NCBI GenBank assembly: GCA_021155205.1
Contig: JAJNPS010000047.1
Location: 186,001 to 250,000, forward strand
Direction of reading: 5' to 3'
DNA from: Rhodobacterales bacterium
GTDB lineage: Bacteria; Pseudomonadota; Alphaproteobacteria; Rhodobacterales; Rhodobacteraceae
DNA: 64,000 nucleotides
This document shows positions 60,731 to 64,000 of the stretch, one piece after another; within the stretch, counting starts at the first letter, position 1, and each line of letters starts with the position of its first letter. The position numbers were made by a program, and so were the translations under genes. The notes below the pieces were generated by a model. The model saw only the letters and a list, made by a program, of their open reading frames with translations. It was not told the DNA's origin and searched no databases.

Positions 60731-61801
60731 ATGAGCGAAACAACCCGAATCCTCGACGACATGAACACCCGCACCCGCGAAGTGTTTCGCCGTGTGGTCG
60801 AAGGGTACCTGGCCTCCGGCGATCCGGTTGGCTCGCGCACGCTGTCGCGCAACCTGTCCGAACGGATCAGCGCTGCCACCATACGCAATGTCATGCAGGA
60901 TCTCGAGTTTCTCGGCCTTCTTGACAGCCCCCACGTCTCGGCCGGTCGCATCCCCACGCAACTGGGCCTGCGCATGTTCGTCGATGGCCTCTTGGAGGTC
61001 GGCGCGGTGCCGCTGCAGGACCGCGAAAAGATCGAGGCCAGCGTTGCCCCCGGCCCCGGTGATGTGCCCGCGCTTCTGGACCAGATCGGCTCCGTACTCT
61101 CCGGCATCACCCGCGGGGCCAGCGTTGTCCTTGCCCCGAAATACGATGCGCCGATCCGCCATATCGAATTTGTCAGCCTCGCCGCCGATCGCGCGCTTGT
61201 CGTCCTTGTTTTCGCCGATGGCCGGGTGGAGAACCGCTTTTTCGTGCCGCCCCCCGGCCAGACCCCATCGTCCATGCGCGAAGCTGCGAATTTCCTCAAT
61301 GCCGTGGCCGAAGGCAAAAGCCTGGGCGAACTGCGCTCGGTCGTCGGCCGCGAGATTGTCGCCCGGCGGCGGGAAATCGACAGCCTGGCGCGCGAGCTTG
61401 TCGAAAGCGGCCTCGCCTCATGGGAAAATCCCGGCGACCGGGCCGAGCGCCTGATCGTGCGCGGCACCTCGAATCTTCTGGGCGGCGACACCGACAGCAG
61501 CAGCATTGACCGCATCCGCACGCTCTTTGACGACCTCGAACGCAAGCGTGACATTGCCGATTTCCTCGACCTTGCCGAAGAGGGCGAAGGGGTGCGCATT
61601 TTTATTGGCTCCGAGAACAAGCTTTTCTCACTTTCGGGTTCCTCTCTGGTCGTCTCTCCCTATATGAACGCCGACGGGAAAATTCTGGGCGCGGTCGGTG
61701 TGATCGGCCCGACCCGTCTGAATTATGGGCGCATCGTGCCCGTGGTGGATTACACGGCCCAATTGGTTGGACGCACCCTGTCCGACTGGGGCAGAGGATG
61801 A
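60731..61801 (+). CDS. hrcA: Heat-inducible transcription repressor HrcA
   Basis: HrcA represses groESL-type operons through CIRCE elements. The 356-residue protein has the winged helix NTRTREVFRRVVEGYLASGDPVGSRTLSRNL with TIRNVMQDLEFLGLLDSPHVSAGRIPT, and the effector domain ending FIGSENKLFSLSGSSLVVSPY and GAVGVIGPTRLNYGRIVPVVDYTA. I see no CIRCE sequence in its own upstream gap. grpE follows 3 bp later. Confidence 0.97.
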   Translation: MSETTRILDDMNTRTREVFRRVVEGYLASGDPVGSRTLSRNLSERISAATIRNVMQDLEFLGLLDSPHVSAGRIPTQLGLRMFVDGLLEVGAVPLQDREKIEASVAPGPGDVPALLDQIGSVLSGITRGASVVLAPKYDAPIRHIEFVSLAADRALVVLVFADGRVENRFFVPPPGQTPSSMREAANFLNAVAEGKSLGELRSVVGREIVARRREIDSLARELVESGLASWENPGDRAERLIVRGTSNLLGGDTDSSSIDRIRTLFDDLERKRDIADFLDLAEEGEGVRIFIGSENKLFSLSGSSLVVSPYMNADGKILGAVGVIGPTRLNYGRIVPVVDYTAQLVGRTLSDWGRG

Positions 61802-61804
61802 AGA

Positions 61805-62356
61805 ATGACGAACGCAAAGACCGACGCCGACCTGACGCACGACCCCGAACCCGTTGAGCCGCATACCGAAGTGCTGCCCGTCAACGAAGACGAGTTGGAG
61901 GCCCTTCGCGCCGAACGCGACGACATGCGCGACCGCTTCATGCGCGCGCTTGCCGACGCCGAAAACGCCCGCAAGCGGGCCGACCGCGACCGTCGCGAGG
62001 CGGAACAATACGGCAGTACCCGCCTTGCCCGCGACCTGCTGCCGGTCCATGACAACCTGACCCGCGCCCTGTCGGTTGCCACCGATCAGACCCGCAAGGA
62101 CGCCGCCGCCCTGATCGAAGGGGTGGAACTGACCCTGCGCGAACTCACTCAAGTGCTTGCCAGGCACGGCGTCACCACCGTCTCGCCCGCCATCGGCGAC
62201 GCGTTCGACCCCCAGATGCACCAGGCGATGTTCGAGGCCCCTCTGCCGGGGACCAAGGCCGGCGACGTCATCCAGGTGATGGCCGAAGGCTTCATGCTGC
62301 ACGACCGGCTGCTGCGCCCGGCGCAGGTGGGCGTTTCGTCGAATACGCAAAAGTAG
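61805..62356 (+). CDS. grpE: Nucleotide exchange factor GrpE
   Basis: GrpE releases ADP from DnaK. The 183-residue protein has an acidic disordered start, the long helix ERDDMRDRFMRALADAENARKRADRDRREAEQY, and the beta-domain with FDPQMHQAMFEAPLPGTKAGDVIQVMAEGFMLHDRLLRPAQVGVS. AGAGGATGAAG precedes the ATG. It forms a two-gene stress unit with hrcA; dnaK is not adjacent. Confidence 0.97.
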   Translation: MTNAKTDADLTHDPEPVEPHTEVLPVNEDELEALRAERDDMRDRFMRALADAENARKRADRDRREAEQYGSTRLARDLLPVHDNLTRALSVATDQTRKDAAALIEGVELTLRELTQVLARHGVTTVSPAIGDAFDPQMHQAMFEAPLPGTKAGDVIQVMAEGFMLHDRLLRPAQVGVSSNTQK

Positions 62357-62389
62357 GGCGGTCGGCACCCGTGCCCGGCAGGGGCAATG

Positions 62390-63907
<1,518 letters not shown>

Positions 63908-63908
63908 G

Positions 63909-64000
63909 CTAACTCCCGAAGATCAGGGTCTCGGGAAATCCCGCCGGCAACTTCAACTGCAGCAATCCGTCGAACACGCCATAGACCACCAGCGCAAACA
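63909..64000 (-). CDS. tctB: C-terminal end of the small permease TctB (runs off the window)
   Basis: The last 29 codons visible read ALVVYGVFDGLLQLKLPAG, then a short tail ending in a TAG at 63909-63911. A hydrophobic helix followed by a short polar tail immediately before tctA is the usual end of TctB. The rest of the gene is outside the window. Confidence 0.8.
   Translation of the reverse strand, partial: FALVVYGVFDGLLQLKLPAGFPETLIFGS

Overview
The window reads as the origin-proximal part of a GC-rich alphaproteobacterial chromosome, most likely from the Rhodobacteraceae. Four things support this: a CtrA-type flagellar gene set with MotE-like and FliL-linked small genes; a rhizobial-type rhamnose operon in the order rhaRSTPQUK with divergent rhaDI; the order secB-fxsA-tim44-mltA-smr / dnaQ-coaE-aroE-maf / hemJ-rho-mnmE-mnmG-rsmG-parA-parB; and two parS sites beside parAB. 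I see no rRNA, tRNA, CRISPR array or intact insertion sequence. Assignments rest on reading motifs and remembered family sequences; no search was run.

Layout. 1-6 kb: the N-terminal end of a class IV aminotransferase, a truncated remnant of an exported methionine sulfoxide reductase (msrA), mutS, then a two-gene operon (a WecE-type sugar aminotransferase and a GT4-like glycosyltransferase) probably making part of a surface polysaccharide. 6-13 kb: an inositol-catabolism-like block. It has a LacI regulator, two Gfo/Idh dehydrogenases and an IolE-like TIM-barrel protein on the minus strand, and divergently an IolC-like kinase, IolB and an IolJ-like class II aldolase. A perfect 16-bp LacI-type palindrome lies between the two arms. 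IolD, IolA and a transporter are absent, so the true substrate is open. 13-23.6 kb: a complete L-rhamnose system, with ABC importer RhaSTPQ, mutarotase, kinase, DeoR regulator, and divergent aldolase/dehydrogenase RhaD and isomerase RhaI. The divergent promoter carries helically phased TGATTGA/TCAATCA repeats.

23.6-43 kb: flagellar export, motor and hook genes. The leftward block holds a FliJ-like gene, flhB, fliR, flhA, a lytic transglycosylase, a large periplasmic MotC-candidate, motA, motE, a small coiled-coil gene and fliL. The rightward block is fliF-fliH-fliN-fliP, and a second leftward block is flgE-flgK-flgL-flgI, followed by motB. CtrA-like boxes lie in the fliL/fliF promoter and upstream of flgE. 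fliG, fliM, fliI, fliQ, the rod genes and flagellin are not here. A 480-bp stretch between fliP and flgI has no recognisable gene.

43-64 kb: housekeeping genes. The maf-hemJ gap (49943-50352) is AT-rich with DnaA-box-like sequences and is my candidate for oriC. Two parS sites follow 3-5 kb to the right, one containing the GTG start codon of mnmG and one read in frame inside rsmG. parAB, hemW, ridA, rdgB, rph, hrcA-grpE and a TctA/TctB tricarboxylate transporter complete the window. Many genes are joined by 4-bp ATGA overlaps, and several convergent pairs share overlapping stop codons (CTAG or CTAA).
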